A stretch of DNA of 64,000 nt from Rhodospirillales bacterium. GTDB taxonomy: Bacteria; Pseudomonadota; Alphaproteobacteria; TMED109. Under the pieces are notes generated by a model. The model was not told the origin of the DNA. It searched no databases and saw only the letters and a program-made list of their open reading frames with translations. The stretch covers positions 124,001 to 188,000 of the forward strand of contig JAPPED010000015.1 of the NCBI GenBank assembly GCA_028824295.1, written 5' to 3'. Within the stretch, counting starts at the first letter, position 1. The number at the start of each line of letters is the position of its first letter. Positions 17,518-25,252 of the stretch are shown piece by piece. Made by a program: the position numbers and the translations under genes.

Positions 17518-18294
17518 ATGAGCGATCAACGCGATAGCGGTCGAGGGAGTCGGACAAGGATCTCTCGAATCGCCCTGCTGGGGTTTGCGGTCGCAGTTCT
17601 GGCGGCGATAACGATGATGGCGGCGGCGCTTGGCTATCGCCTGGGCCTCTGGTCCTTTCGATTCGCCTTGCTGACGCTGACCGACTACGCCGCATACGCG
17701 GCGTTTGCCGGCGGCGCCATCTCGCTGATTGGCCTGGGCCGAAGCCTCCCTGGCAATCTTCCAGGCGTGGTCGTGTCGGTGATCGGCATCGCGGTTGGGG
17801 GTTACAGCTGCCACATGATCTACCAGCAGTGGGTGACCGTGAAGAGCGTACCGTTCATCCATGACATCACCACCGATACCGTGAATCCTCCGGCGTTCAT
17901 CGCAGTCGTTGCGGCGAGAGAGGCGGAAGGCGCCAATCCGCATGACTACGCCGGAGAAACGGTCGCCCGTCAGCAGGAATGCGGTTATCCCGAGCTCGAG
18001 TCCTTCATCACTGACGCAGAGCCTGCGACGGCCTACGACCGCGCCCTCGATGTCGCCAACAGTATGGACTGGGAGATCGTGGCGGCCGACCGCGCGCTGG
18101 GCAGGATCGAGGCAACGGACACGTCGACTTGGTACGGCTTCAAGGATGACATAGTCGTTCGCGTCATCTCGGAAGCTGCAGGCACAGGTTCTCGGGTCGA
18201 TGTGCGCTCACTCAGCCGGGTTGGGCGCAGCGACGTCGGGGTCAATGCCGCGCGAATCAAGGCTTTTCTTGCTGCACTTGACGTTGCGCTCTAG
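17518..18294 (+). CDS. DUF1499 membrane protein
   Basis: A 258-residue protein with an N-terminal membrane part and a C-terminal DUF1499 domain. Hydrophobic helices lie at about residues 17-43, 49-76 and 83-103. The DUF1499 region (about 125-258) starts with the conserved FIHDITTDTVNPPAF, continues with YDRALDVANSMDWEIVA, and ends with SLSRVGRSDVGVNAARIKAF. A GGAGATC Shine-Dalgarno precedes ATG 17518. The family is common in proteobacteria and has no assigned biochemical activity. No close same-strand neighbours suggest an operon. Confidence 0.85.
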   Translation: MSDQRDSGRGSRTRISRIALLGFAVAVLAAITMMAAALGYRLGLWSFRFALLTLTDYAAYAAFAGGAISLIGLGRSLPGNLPGVVVSVIGIAVGGYSCHMIYQQWVTVKSVPFIHDITTDTVNPPAFIAVVAAREAEGANPHDYAGETVARQQECGYPELESFITDAEPATAYDRALDVANSMDWEIVAADRALGRIEATDTSTWYGFKDDIVVRVISEAAGTGSRVDVRSLSRVGRSDVGVNAARIKAFLAALDVAL

Positions 18295-19012
18295 TGCTGG
18301 CCGCGAGTGCCTGTCGTTGTGACCAGGCGTGCCCGCGGAGACCGCCGTACTCGGCCGGGAAATCACTCGAGGCGGCTGCGGCATCGGTTGCTCCCGTAGG
18401 GCGAGCGCGATTGGCGGCGACGTCCCCGGGGGCATGAGCTCGCTGCCGCTGCGACGGGGGTGGTCCTGGCAGCTGCCGTAGGGCGCCACCGCGTTGACCG
18501 GAGTCGGCGCTCGCGCGGTGTCGTTTCGGGCCAATGCGGTGGTCGTCTGACCCCTTGTCCGCGACAGCGCTGTCGGAAATGCACGGCTGCGGGAAACACG
18601 TGCTGACGCGTGTGGCTGTCGTTCCCGCATCTGCCTTGTGAGATCTCGAGTCGATTGAGCGGTCTTTTTGCCGGGTGCAATCGCTGGACTTGAACCGTCC
18701 AGCTGCGTGCTGCGATGGAGACTTACTGATACCTCCGATACTGCCCCGGCAGCATCGAGACCCTCAGGGTGCAAGAACCACTTCCGCGATGCCGGGCTAC
18801 GTGGCACGCAAAACCGATCTACGTGCAACCGGCGTGTCAACTTGTCGCGTATATCGTAAGTTATGACATTACTTGACAAAATAGTGTTTGGATAGTAAGT
18901 AATATCAGCCTGAAAGTGCCGGATGAGGGGGGCGCTTCTGTCCGGCTTGTGTAGTGCGTTTTGGATTGCGCGGCCCGCGAAATCCAGAACGCCGTGTCAA
19001 GGGGGACAAGTC
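18295..19012. other. gene-poor intergenic region with AT-rich 3' end
   Basis: 718 bases without a supported gene. Open frames on both strands here are low-complexity. It contains a 14-base perfect palindrome CGACAGCGCTGTCG at 18562-18575, a 7-bp hairpin GCTGGAC/GTCCAGC at 18683-18703, and a weak stem at 18645-18659 followed by CTTTTT at 18664-18669. The final ~60 bases become strikingly AT-rich and hold the putative porin promoter. Confidence 0.45.
18868..18905 (+). promoter_or_regulatory. putative promoter/operator of the TorF-type porin gene
   Basis: A perfect TTGACA (-35 consensus) lies at 18873-18878 in an AT-rich patch that stands out from the GC-rich surroundings. No perfect -10 is present; TAAGTA (18896-18901, 17-base spacer) and TAATAT (18900-18905) are candidates. 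An inverted repeat, ATTACTT (18868-18874) and AAGTAAT (18897-18903), brackets the element and could bind a dimeric regulator. The porin start is about 110 bases downstream. Confidence 0.45.
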
Positions 19013-19717
19013 ATGAAACGATCGCTGGTTCTCGGAATTCTCACCGCCTTTCTCAGTATGGCGGTGTACGGCGTGGCGCACGCAGAATTCTCTGGTGGCC
19101 TGAAGCTGGCGTCTCACTATGCCTGGCAAGGTGGGTCCGAATCCGACGAGGAGCCGGCGCTGCAAGGCAGCATGTACTACAATTTTGACGCCTGCTATGC
19201 GGGGTTCTGGGCGTCGAGCGCTGATTATCCCGGGGGCATTGAAATTGATTATGAAGCCGGGTGCGGAGGTTCGCTGACGGATAACCTCGGGTGGAGCGTT
19301 GATTTAATTTATCTGACCTATCCGGGTGCGACCGAAGAGAACCTGTTCGAGGCTCGCTTCAAGCTGAGTGCTGATCTCGGAGTGGCAAGCGTTTGGGGCA
19401 GGGTGCTGTTCCCGACGTGGCCGGATCAGGATGGCCCAAACCAAAATACCAGCGGGCACAATCGCCCTCAGTTCGGACTCACTGTGCCGCTCGGGGACGC
19501 ACCGGTCAGTGTCTCGGCAACCTATGGTCAGGACAACAACCGGCCGAATTGCGACGACTACGACTGGTATCACGTGTCGGTGGACACCTCGTTCAAGGGC
19601 TTTGGATTGAGCGCGTTCTATTCTGACCGCAGTGACCGTGAGCCGAGGTGCGGTGAGTCCGGTCCAGGCAAGGCAGAGGACGGAATTTTCGGCGTGTCTA
19701 TTTCGCGAGGTTTTTGA
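19013..19717 (+). CDS. TorF-family putative porin (TIGR02001-like)
   Basis: A 234-residue outer-membrane protein with a signal peptide (residues 1-24, ending VAHA). The mature start, EFSGGLKLASHYAWQGGSES, and the following PALQGSMYYNFDACYAGFWA match the TorF/TIGR02001 porin-like family. A run of amphipathic beta strands ends in FGVSISRGF, with the C-terminal Phe typical of outer-membrane barrels. GGGGGACAAG upstream of ATG 19013 is a good ribosome-binding site. The gene has its own promoter region, stands alone and is followed by a long hairpin, so it is probably monocistronic and well expressed. Function is presumed passive or structural. Confidence 0.85.
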   Translation: MKRSLVLGILTAFLSMAVYGVAHAEFSGGLKLASHYAWQGGSESDEEPALQGSMYYNFDACYAGFWASSADYPGGIEIDYEAGCGGSLTDNLGWSVDLIYLTYPGATEENLFEARFKLSADLGVASVWGRVLFPTWPDQDGPNQNTSGHNRPQFGLTVPLGDAPVSVSATYGQDNNRPNCDDYDWYHVSVDTSFKGFGLSAFYSDRSDREPRCGESGPGKAEDGIFGVSISRGF

Positions 19718-20268
19718 CGACTGACACGCGGGTCATCAACGGGTCACGGCGTGGGGCCTTTGACCTGTTGTTGGCTTGAGTCAGTACGGGCGCGTCGCCT
19801 GTGCTTGTGCGTGACGCCACTCAGTCGGGCGTATTGAAACGGATCGGACATTTGGGCGAGTGGCGCTTGCGCCGCCGTCAACTGCAGGTTCCCGCGGGTT
19901 CAGGCAAGTTGACGGCGGCACTTTCATTTGGCGCGGTCAGACCTCGCGAGAACAGCCGCAACTTCCTGATGTTGGGGCAGGGCCGGATCTTCCGTGCCGT
20001 CGCACAGCGACAGCCCAGCGCAAACCGGGCTGGATCAGCATGAACGGCACATTCCGAAGTCCGGCATTCCAGACCGCGGAAACCTCACCTTCAGGCCGTC
20101 AATGTTGGCATTGGCGGCTTGTTGCCGGTGCAAGCGGAAAAGCAGGGGGCTGTTCGGGCGCGTTCCGGGCGGCCGGAGGATTGGTGACGGGCTTCACGGA
20201 ATAAGTTGGCTACGGTTTGGCGGCTAGCGTACGCTCCCCAACGACAAGCTTGGCTGAGGGAGGCCCTC
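19718..20268. other. intergenic region porin-amidohydrolase
   Basis: 551 bases. Apart from the long hairpin at 19871-19919 no gene is supported; the short frames overlapping it are repeat-derived. A Shine-Dalgarno (CTGAGGGAGG) precedes the amidohydrolase start at 20269. Confidence 0.45.
19871..19919 (+). terminator. 13-bp perfect-stem hairpin downstream of the porin gene
   Basis: GCCGCCGTCAACT (19871-19883) is the exact reverse complement of AGTTGACGGCGGC (19907-19919). The 23-base loop itself contains the palindrome CCCGCGGG (19891-19898). The next bases are ACTTTCATTT, a weak T-tract. It is the strongest inverted repeat I found in the window. It may be a terminator or mRNA-stabilising structure for the porin transcript, or part of an unannotated small RNA. 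Confidence 0.5.
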
Positions 20269-21660
20269 ATGGCTTTTCGGAATGATCCTGACGGCACCAG
20301 GCTGCCGGTCAAAGTCGATCCCACATCGAATGGCGAGTTTGTGCCGGTGCCGCTGGATCCGGTCAGTCGCGGCGCCAATCGCCTGGCTCACGGGTGGGCC
20401 AACGAGAACGCCGGGCGCCTGGGACTGTCCCGCCGGGCATTCCTGGTGTCCTCGGCCGGTGCGGCCACGACACTCCTCGCCTTCAATCGGGCGAATGCTG
20501 ATGCAGGCCGAACCGGGGGCTTCTTCGACATCCCGCAGGTTGCTGCCCTCGATGTCGAAGCGGCAAGAGAAAGCCTTGAAGGTCGTGAGTTCGTGTTCGA
20601 CGTGCAGGGTCACTTTGTTGGCCAGCACGGTTTGGGACGGATTGGGCTTGGTGGATCCGAAGCATTCATCAAGGACATCTTCCTGGATTCCGACACCGAC
20701 ATGATGGTCCTGTCCTTCATTCCTTCGAATCGCGAACGTGAGCTGCTGACCATCCAGGAGGCAGACGAAACCCGCCGGATCATCGACGCCATGGACGGAA
20801 GCCATCGCCTGCTGGTCCACGGCCGCGTCAATCCCAATCAGGACGGCGATCTGGACGGCATGGACGAGTTGGCCGAACGTTGGGGCGTGTCCGCCTGGAA
20901 GACATACACACAGTGGGGCCCCGACGGTGCCGCGGGGTTTTTCCTGCACGAACCCGGTCCCGGCATTGCGCTGATCGAGAGGGCGCGCGCGCTCGGAGTC
21001 AAGAACATTTGCGTGCACAAGGGGCTGCCGTTCGGTCGTCGGTCCTACCGTCACAGCTTGTGCACCGATATCGGGCCGGCTGCGAAGATGTTCCCGGACG
21101 TGAATTTCCTCGTCTACCACTCCGGATTCATCAGTGGCCAGTCCGAGGGGCCGTATGACCCCGACCGAGGCGAGGGCGTCGACGAACTGATTCGTTCGGT
21201 CGAAGAAAGCGGGATCGGCCGCAACGCCAACGTCTACGCGGAGCTCGGCAGTACCTGGCGGTTCCTGATGCGTGACCCCGATGGCGCGGCGCACACGGTC
21301 GGCAAGCTCGTGAAGCATATTGGCGAGAACAACGTGCTCTACGGCTCCGACTGCATCTGGTACGGCTCCCCGCAGGATCAGATCCAGGCCTTCCGCACGT
21401 TCCAGATTTCCGAGGCGCTTCAGGACGCGCACGGTTATGCCCCGATGACCGACTCCCTGCGGGCACGAATCTTTGGTCTCAACGCGGCCAGGGTCTATGG
21501 GATCGATGTGGAGGAGGTGCGGCAGAGAGCAGGTCGCGACCGGGTCGGCAAGCGGCGCACCGAGTATCGCACTGCCCCCGATCCGCATTTCCTGACCTTT
21601 GGCCCGAAGACGCGGCGCGAGTTCGCGGCATTGCTCAAGGCCCGGGGCGGCCCGCTGTAG
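20269..21660 (+). CDS. secreted amidohydrolase-family protein (PF04909-like)
   Basis: A 463-residue metal-dependent hydrolase of the amidohydrolase-2 TIM-barrel group. A twin-arginine-type export motif SRRAFLVSSAGAATTLLAF lies unusually far in (about residue 48), after a polar leader. Barrel motifs are DVQGHFVGQHG (β1), HKGLPFGRRS, LVYHSGF and YGSDCIWYGSPQDQIQAF (β8 Asp). The usual D-x-H-x-H of β1 is here D-V-Q-G-H, so the first metal ligand is Gln. This is seen in some members of the family, which include decarboxylases and lactonases. The shorter ATG 20269 is preferred for its GGGAGG site. The substrate is unknown. Confidence 0.8.
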   Translation: MAFRNDPDGTRLPVKVDPTSNGEFVPVPLDPVSRGANRLAHGWANENAGRLGLSRRAFLVSSAGAATTLLAFNRANADAGRTGGFFDIPQVAALDVEAARESLEGREFVFDVQGHFVGQHGLGRIGLGGSEAFIKDIFLDSDTDMMVLSFIPSNRERELLTIQEADETRRIIDAMDGSHRLLVHGRVNPNQDGDLDGMDELAERWGVSAWKTYTQWGPDGAAGFFLHEPGPGIALIERARALGVKNICVHKGLPFGRRSYRHSLCTDIGPAAKMFPDVNFLVYHSGFISGQSEGPYDPDRGEGVDELIRSVEESGIGRNANVYAELGSTWRFLMRDPDGAAHTVGKLVKHIGENNVLYGSDCIWYGSPQDQIQAFRTFQISEALQDAHGYAPMTDSLRARIFGLNAARVYGIDVEEVRQRAGRDRVGKRRTEYRTAPDPHFLTFGPKTRREFAALLKARGGPL

Positions 21661-21955
21661 TCGTCGCCTTGCCGACCAGGTCCCGGAGCGGGTGCGCGCG
21701 ATTCGGCAGCGGCCATACCGGTTCACACGCCGGTCATGCGAGAGCGAGTCCCACCGGGTTGCCGCGGCTGGGCGGCGATGGCCGCTGGCAGTGTGGCGAG
21801 AGGAGGGCAGTGGGGGGGCCGCCCCCGGGGTGACGCGGAGCTGGCGACACTCGTCCTCAAACCGGCCGCGCACGAGAACAGGTGAGCTCATTGCGAACTC
21901 CTGTCCAAGTTAAGATGTCATAGACATCAAATCGCTACATCAGTATAGTGCTTTA
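21661..21955. other. intergenic region before vapBC
   Basis: About 295 bases with no gene. A G-run/C-run hairpin (GGGGG 21814-21818, CCCCC 21822-21826, three-base loop) could terminate the amidohydrolase transcript, although it lacks a T-run. The last 45 bases are AT-rich and hold the vapBC promoter/operator. Confidence 0.45.
21914..21949 (+). promoter_or_regulatory. vapBC promoter with overlapping palindromic operator
   Basis: GATGTC (21914-21919) and GACATC (21923-21928) form a perfect inverted repeat with a 3-base centre. TAGACA (21921-21926) is a 5/6 match to the -35 box. Seventeen bases later TATAGT (21944-21949) is a 5/6 match to the -10 box. The palindrome covers the -35, as expected if the ribbon-helix-helix antitoxin represses its own gene. 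Transcription would start at or within a few bases of the ATG at 21956, so the mRNA may be leaderless. Confidence 0.65.
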
Positions 21956-22225
21956 ATGCGTACTACTCTCACTATCGACGACGATATCGCCGCCCGGATC
22001 GAAGAGCGACGGCGCACGGACGGGCGATCGCTGAAGCAGGTCGTCAACCAGCTGCTACGCGCGGGTCTACGAAGCAGCGAGGGGCCGCCCGAGGCGAGGC
22101 CGTATCGCACAAAGACGCAGAAGCTTCACCTGCGGCCCGGCTTCGACGCCGCGCGGCTCAACCAGTTGGTGGACGAACTGGAGACCGAGGAGCGCACGGC
22201 ACGGGAGGCCGTTTTGCGCCAGTGA
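21956..22225 (+). CDS. vapB: VapB-type antitoxin (ribbon-helix-helix)
   Basis: An 89-residue antitoxin. The N-terminal ~45 residues are a ribbon-helix-helix DNA-binding unit (TTLTIDDDIAARIEERRRTD then SLKQVVNQLLRAGL). The C-terminal acidic/Arg-rich tail is the part that usually wraps and inhibits the toxin. The stop overlaps the toxin start by four bases (GTGA), giving translational coupling with antitoxin first. There is no Shine-Dalgarno because the predicted transcript begins at the start codon. The palindrome upstream is its likely operator. Confidence 0.85.
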   Translation: MRTTLTIDDDIAARIEERRRTDGRSLKQVVNQLLRAGLRSSEGPPEARPYRTKTQKLHLRPGFDAARLNQLVDELETEERTAREAVLRQ

Positions 22226-22653
22226 TCGTGCCGGACGTCAATTTGCTCGTTTATGCGATCGACGAGACGAGCCCATTCCATGCCCGAGCCCGTCGCTGGT
22301 GGGACGAGGCGCTCTCATCGGCCGAGATCGTGGGTCTGTGTTTCCCCACTCTTCTCGGGTTCGTCCGAATAACGACGAACCGGCGTGTCTTCGACTCGCC
22401 GCTCGGCATTGGTGATGCGCTCGACCGCATCGAGAGCTGGCTCGATCAGCCTAATACCGAGTTGCTATCGCCCACGCCACGCCACTGGGCCATTCTGTCC
22501 GAGTTGTTGCGGGCGGCGGCCATGGGTGCCAACCTGACAACGGATGCACACATCGCCACGTACGCGATCGAGCACGCCAGCACGGTGTACTCGAACGACA
22601 GCGACTTCGCACGCTTCGAGGGACTGCGCTGGAGGAACCCGCTGTCGTCCTGA
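22222..22653 (+). CDS. vapC: VapC-type PIN-domain ribonuclease toxin
   Basis: A 143-residue PIN-domain protein, a Mg2+-dependent RNase toxin. Acidic PIN motifs are seen: VPDVNLLVYAIDE at the N-terminus, a central Glu region, and NLTTDAHIATYAIEHASTVY then SNDSDFARF at the C-terminus, which supplies the third and fourth Asp. The start is GTG 22222. It matches the group of PIN toxins paired with ribbon-helix-helix antitoxins. All catalytic acidic residues appear intact, so the toxin is probably active. Confidence 0.87.
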   Translation: MIVPDVNLLVYAIDETSPFHARARRWWDEALSSAEIVGLCFPTLLGFVRITTNRRVFDSPLGIGDALDRIESWLDQPNTELLSPTPRHWAILSELLRAAAMGANLTTDAHIATYAIEHASTVYSNDSDFARFEGLRWRNPLSS

Positions 22654-22959
22654 GGATGTCCGCCGGTCCTACCGCGATATCTGAGGTCTGTCGTCTCGTC
22701 GCGGAGCCTGAAGGGTGGCCGGGCCCATCGGATGGCCACGTCGTACCGATACCGTCGCGATGGCAGTCCCATCCGGCGGTGAGCAGATTGGCAGTGCGGG
22801 TCAGGTTGTAGGCGGTTGCGGTAGGCCGGGCCTGAAGGAGGGGCATCGCCGACCCATCGTCCGACGCGGGCCAGCTTGGCCGCGGCGGAACGACGAACGG
22901 CCGCTCGAACCCGTATCGGCAAGCCCGGTCGGCCCGCCAGCGCGCTGTCGTGGAGCCGA
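22654..22959. other. intergenic region vapC-bufD, with a possible transposase remnant
   Basis: 306 bases between convergent genes, with no intact gene. On the minus strand, around 22840-22781, one frame reads ATAYNLTRTANLLTAG, which resembles the C-terminal tail of some IS1182/IS5-type transposases. The surrounding frame is not coherent, so at most this is a decayed fragment. No clear terminator. Confidence 0.3.
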
Positions 22960-23427
22960 CTACGCGGTCCGGTTCCGATAGGCCCGTTCGATCAGGTGAT
23001 CGACCGACGCCTGTCCGGGCCCCTTCCCGATCACGTAGAGCAGCACGAAGAACCAAAGAATATGGAAGGTCCAGAAGCCTTGTGGCGCCACGATCTGGAT
23101 GACGATGGTCATGACGAACAGCGCCAGGGCGGACAGCCTGGTGGCGAGCCCGACCACCAGCAGGATCGGAAGGATGTTCTCGGCCAGCGCCGCGAGGTGC
23201 GCCGATAGCACCGGAAAGGGCATTCCGAACTCGTGCTCGAACAGGAAGATGGTGCTGTCATTCACCGAAAATCCACTGATCTTCGCTTGTCCTGAGCGAA
23301 AGAAGGTTGGCGCAATTGCCACCCTCGCCAGAAGCTGCAGCAACCAGTCCGGGATCCGCGCCATCACTGTGTTCGCGCAGCTCACGATCTTGCCGAACTG
23401 CCTCATGCCGTTCGCTGGTGCACTCAT
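22960..23427 (-). CDS. bufD: DoxX-family membrane protein of the bufferin operon
   Basis: A 155-residue DoxX-family inner-membrane protein with four hydrophobic helices. The N-terminal part has IPDWLLQLLARVAIAPTFF then RSGQAKISGF, and the later helices are LAENILPILLVVGLATRLSA, LFVMTIVIQIV and FHILWFFVLLYVIGKGPG. It is the last gene of a four-gene set with a DUF2282 precursor, a DUF692 enzyme and a DUF2063 protein. In that context DoxX proteins are called BufD and probably act at the membrane in redox or export steps; the exact role is not established. Its start overlaps the stop of bufC by four bases. I chose the longest ATG start for that reason. Confidence 0.85.
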   Translation of the reverse strand: MSAPANGMRQFGKIVSCANTVMARIPDWLLQLLARVAIAPTFFRSGQAKISGFSVNDSTIFLFEHEFGMPFPVLSAHLAALAENILPILLVVGLATRLSALALFVMTIVIQIVAPQGFWTFHILWFFVLLYVIGKGPGQASVDHLIERAYRNRTA

Positions 23428-24239
23428 GACGGGTCTCCATCATCGGAATTACTGGTATCCGCGGCGAGCCGATAGTCCGTAAACGTCCCGCCTGCAAAGA
23501 ATCCTGCAAGGTGTCCCTGAAGATCAAAGTTCGGATCCAACTTGGAGGCTGCCTCCCAGGCTCCACCCAATGCCAGTCCCCTGCTCAACGCGAACCCGAA
23601 GTGATAACCGGCTTCCGAAAGTGTGCGTACTTCCACCTCCGCATCCGGCCGTATAACCATAAGCCATTCAGGTCCGCCCTCAACTTCGATGGGGGCGTCG
23701 GGTTCGTTCTCATCGCGTGCGAGCCGCCAAATCTCGGACACCGGATAACGCGATTCCAGCCATTGGCAGCTCGGGTGTACCGTCAGTTCGATCATGCTCA
23801 TCCGGTCCGGCGGGACAGCCCCGAGTTCACCGATCTGGAGGCTTGGAGCTTCCGTGGCGGCATATGCGCGGTGCCAGGCCACTTCAAGCCGCGCCACGTC
23901 GGCAAACCAGGTGTAGGCAGCCGCAGCCTCGTAACCGGAGACAAAGTCGGGAAATTCGGACCCGTACTCGACCAGACGACCATGGGGCGGGGGGTAGGCC
24001 CGGGCAAAGTCTGCAGCGATCCGTTCGAAGAACGCCTGGCCCATGAGGCGGCAAAGAGACGGATACAGGGCTTCCATGGCCCTGACTACCGAGTAGGCGA
24101 TGTTGTTTCGATAGACGTTGAGCCGCGTGGTGATATCAGGGCCGTCGGAGGGCTGCGCGAGTAGTTTCGTGATTCTCTCGTCGCCGCCTTCCTCCATGGC
24201 GGTACGAAAGGCCGATTGAACTTCAGCGAGACGGGACAA
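23424..24239 (-). CDS. bufC: DUF2063 (HvfC/BufC) partner protein
   Basis: A ~271-residue protein of the HvfC/BufC family. The N-terminal DUF2063 domain is recognised by VQSAFRTAMEEGG, DITTRLNVYRNNIAYSVVRA then MEALYPSLCRLMG, and FARAYPPPHGRLVEYGSEFP. The C-terminal half (LTVHPSCQWLESRYPVSEIW) is the usual second domain. In MNIO systems this protein binds the DUF692 enzyme and the precursor peptide. The likely start is TTG 24239, since the longer frame back to 24323 would overlap bufB heavily. The ATG nearest the bufB stop is out of frame. It is coupled to bufD by a four-base overlap. Confidence 0.83.
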   Translation of the reverse strand: MSRLAEVQSAFRTAMEEGGDERITKLLAQPSDGPDITTRLNVYRNNIAYSVVRAMEALYPSLCRLMGQAFFERIAADFARAYPPPHGRLVEYGSEFPDFVSGYEAAAAYTWFADVARLEVAWHRAYAATEAPSLQIGELGAVPPDRMSMIELTVHPSCQWLESRYPVSEIWRLARDENEPDAPIEVEGGPEWLMVIRPDAEVEVRTLSEAGYHFGFALSRGLALGGAWEAASKLDPNFDLQGHLAGFFAGGTFTDYRLAADTSNSDDGDPS

Positions 24240-24249
24240 CGCGCATACC

Positions 24250-25200
24250 CTACGTGCCCGGATCGACACGAACCGGTGCCGACGTGGCACTGTCCCTGGC
24301 CGGGGGAGACCAATCGTCGTCAACGTGGGTGATGTGCTCGCGCATAATCCGTGCAGCTAATTGCGCCTCAGCAACCAGATCGCGCAGCTGCGGCAGGTTG
24401 GCGTCCCGTTCGATCAGCGTCGGCGTCGGTCCTCGGCGCTGAATGACGGTGCGGTAGAGTTCCCACACGTCCGCCGGCACCGGTGAACCGTGATCGTCGA
24501 TACGAATGGCCTGTCCGCTTGCCCGATCGACCGCGTGACCGGCCAGATGGATTTCTTGGACGGCCTCCAGGTCGAATGCGTCAAGCCACTCGATCGGGTC
24601 GAACCCCTGATTGAACGAAGAGACAAAGAGGTTGTTCACGTCCAGTAGCAGGCCGCAGCCCGTCCGTCGCGACAGTTCACGGAGGAATTCAGGTTCCGGG
24701 ATCTCTGGTTCGGAAAACTGGAGGTACGCCGAAGGATTTTCGATCAAGAGAGTTCGGCCAAGATGATCCTGCGCCCGGCAGACGTTGGCCGACACGGTTC
24801 GCAGCGTTTCGTGTGTCAGGGGGAGTGGGAGCAGGTCAGCGAAGAACGTGTCCTCGATCCGGCTCCATGAGAGATGTTCGGAAACGACGAAGGGCTCGAA
24901 CCGATCGATCAGGACAGACAATCGATCAAGGTGACTGGGCAAAGGAGGTTCGACCGACCCAAGCGACATGCCTACCCCGTGCAGGGACAGAGGGTAATGG
25001 CTTCGGATGGCTTCCAGGTATCGGAGCGGCGGGCCGCCCGCAATCATGTAGTTCTCGGGATGAACCTCAAACCAGTCCACCGGTGGGGAAGTGTCCAGCA
25101 CTTCCTTGTAGAACTGCGACTTGAGGCCGATGCCACTGCTCTGGGCCATAGACCGGTCCGAGGCAACTGCTGATGCCGGCTCAACTGACGCGTCAGGCAT
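24250..25200 (-). CDS. bufB: DUF692 multinuclear non-heme iron oxidative enzyme (MNIO, BufB)
   Basis: A ~316-residue DUF692 TIM-barrel enzyme. MNIOs use two or three iron ions to modify cysteines of peptide precursors, for example to thiooxazole or oxazolone-thioamide. Ligand-bearing motifs are intact: WFEVHPENYMIAGG, LSLHGVGMSLGSVEP, LIENPSAYL, LLLDVNNLFVSSFNQG, EIHLAGHA, IDDHGSPVP and TLIERDANLP. ATG 25200 is used; ATG 25149 (MAQSSGIGLKSQFY) would match the usual family start more closely. The adjacent DUF2282 gene 52 bases upstream encodes its presumed substrate. Together with bufC and bufD this is the layout of bufferin operons. Confidence 0.9.
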   Translation of the reverse strand: MPDASVEPASAVASDRSMAQSSGIGLKSQFYKEVLDTSPPVDWFEVHPENYMIAGGPPLRYLEAIRSHYPLSLHGVGMSLGSVEPPLPSHLDRLSVLIDRFEPFVVSEHLSWSRIEDTFFADLLPLPLTHETLRTVSANVCRAQDHLGRTLLIENPSAYLQFSEPEIPEPEFLRELSRRTGCGLLLDVNNLFVSSFNQGFDPIEWLDAFDLEAVQEIHLAGHAVDRASGQAIRIDDHGSPVPADVWELYRTVIQRRGPTPTLIERDANLPQLRDLVAEAQLAARIMREHITHVDDDWSPPARDSATSAPVRVDPGT

Positions 25201-25252
25201 GCGCGGCTGCCCCGGTCCGGGTGACAGGATGTCAGTGGATCAGATGAACCGA

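Noticed and set aside
18562-18575. 14-base palindrome CGACAGCGCTGTCG as an operator
   Set aside because: Most of the same string (GACAGCGCTGTCG) also occurs inside the bufA coding region (about 25432-25445). The site is not placed at a promoter, so it is probably chance.
18683-18703. GGACTTGAACC, resembling a minus-strand tRNA T-arm
   Set aside because: The T-stem does not pair in tRNA register, and no matching acceptor 5' end is found at tRNA distance. It is better described as a simple 7-bp hairpin.
18208-18879. 223-codon minus-strand open frame
   Set aside because: It overlaps the end of the DUF1499 gene, has no recognisable domain and runs through the porin promoter region.
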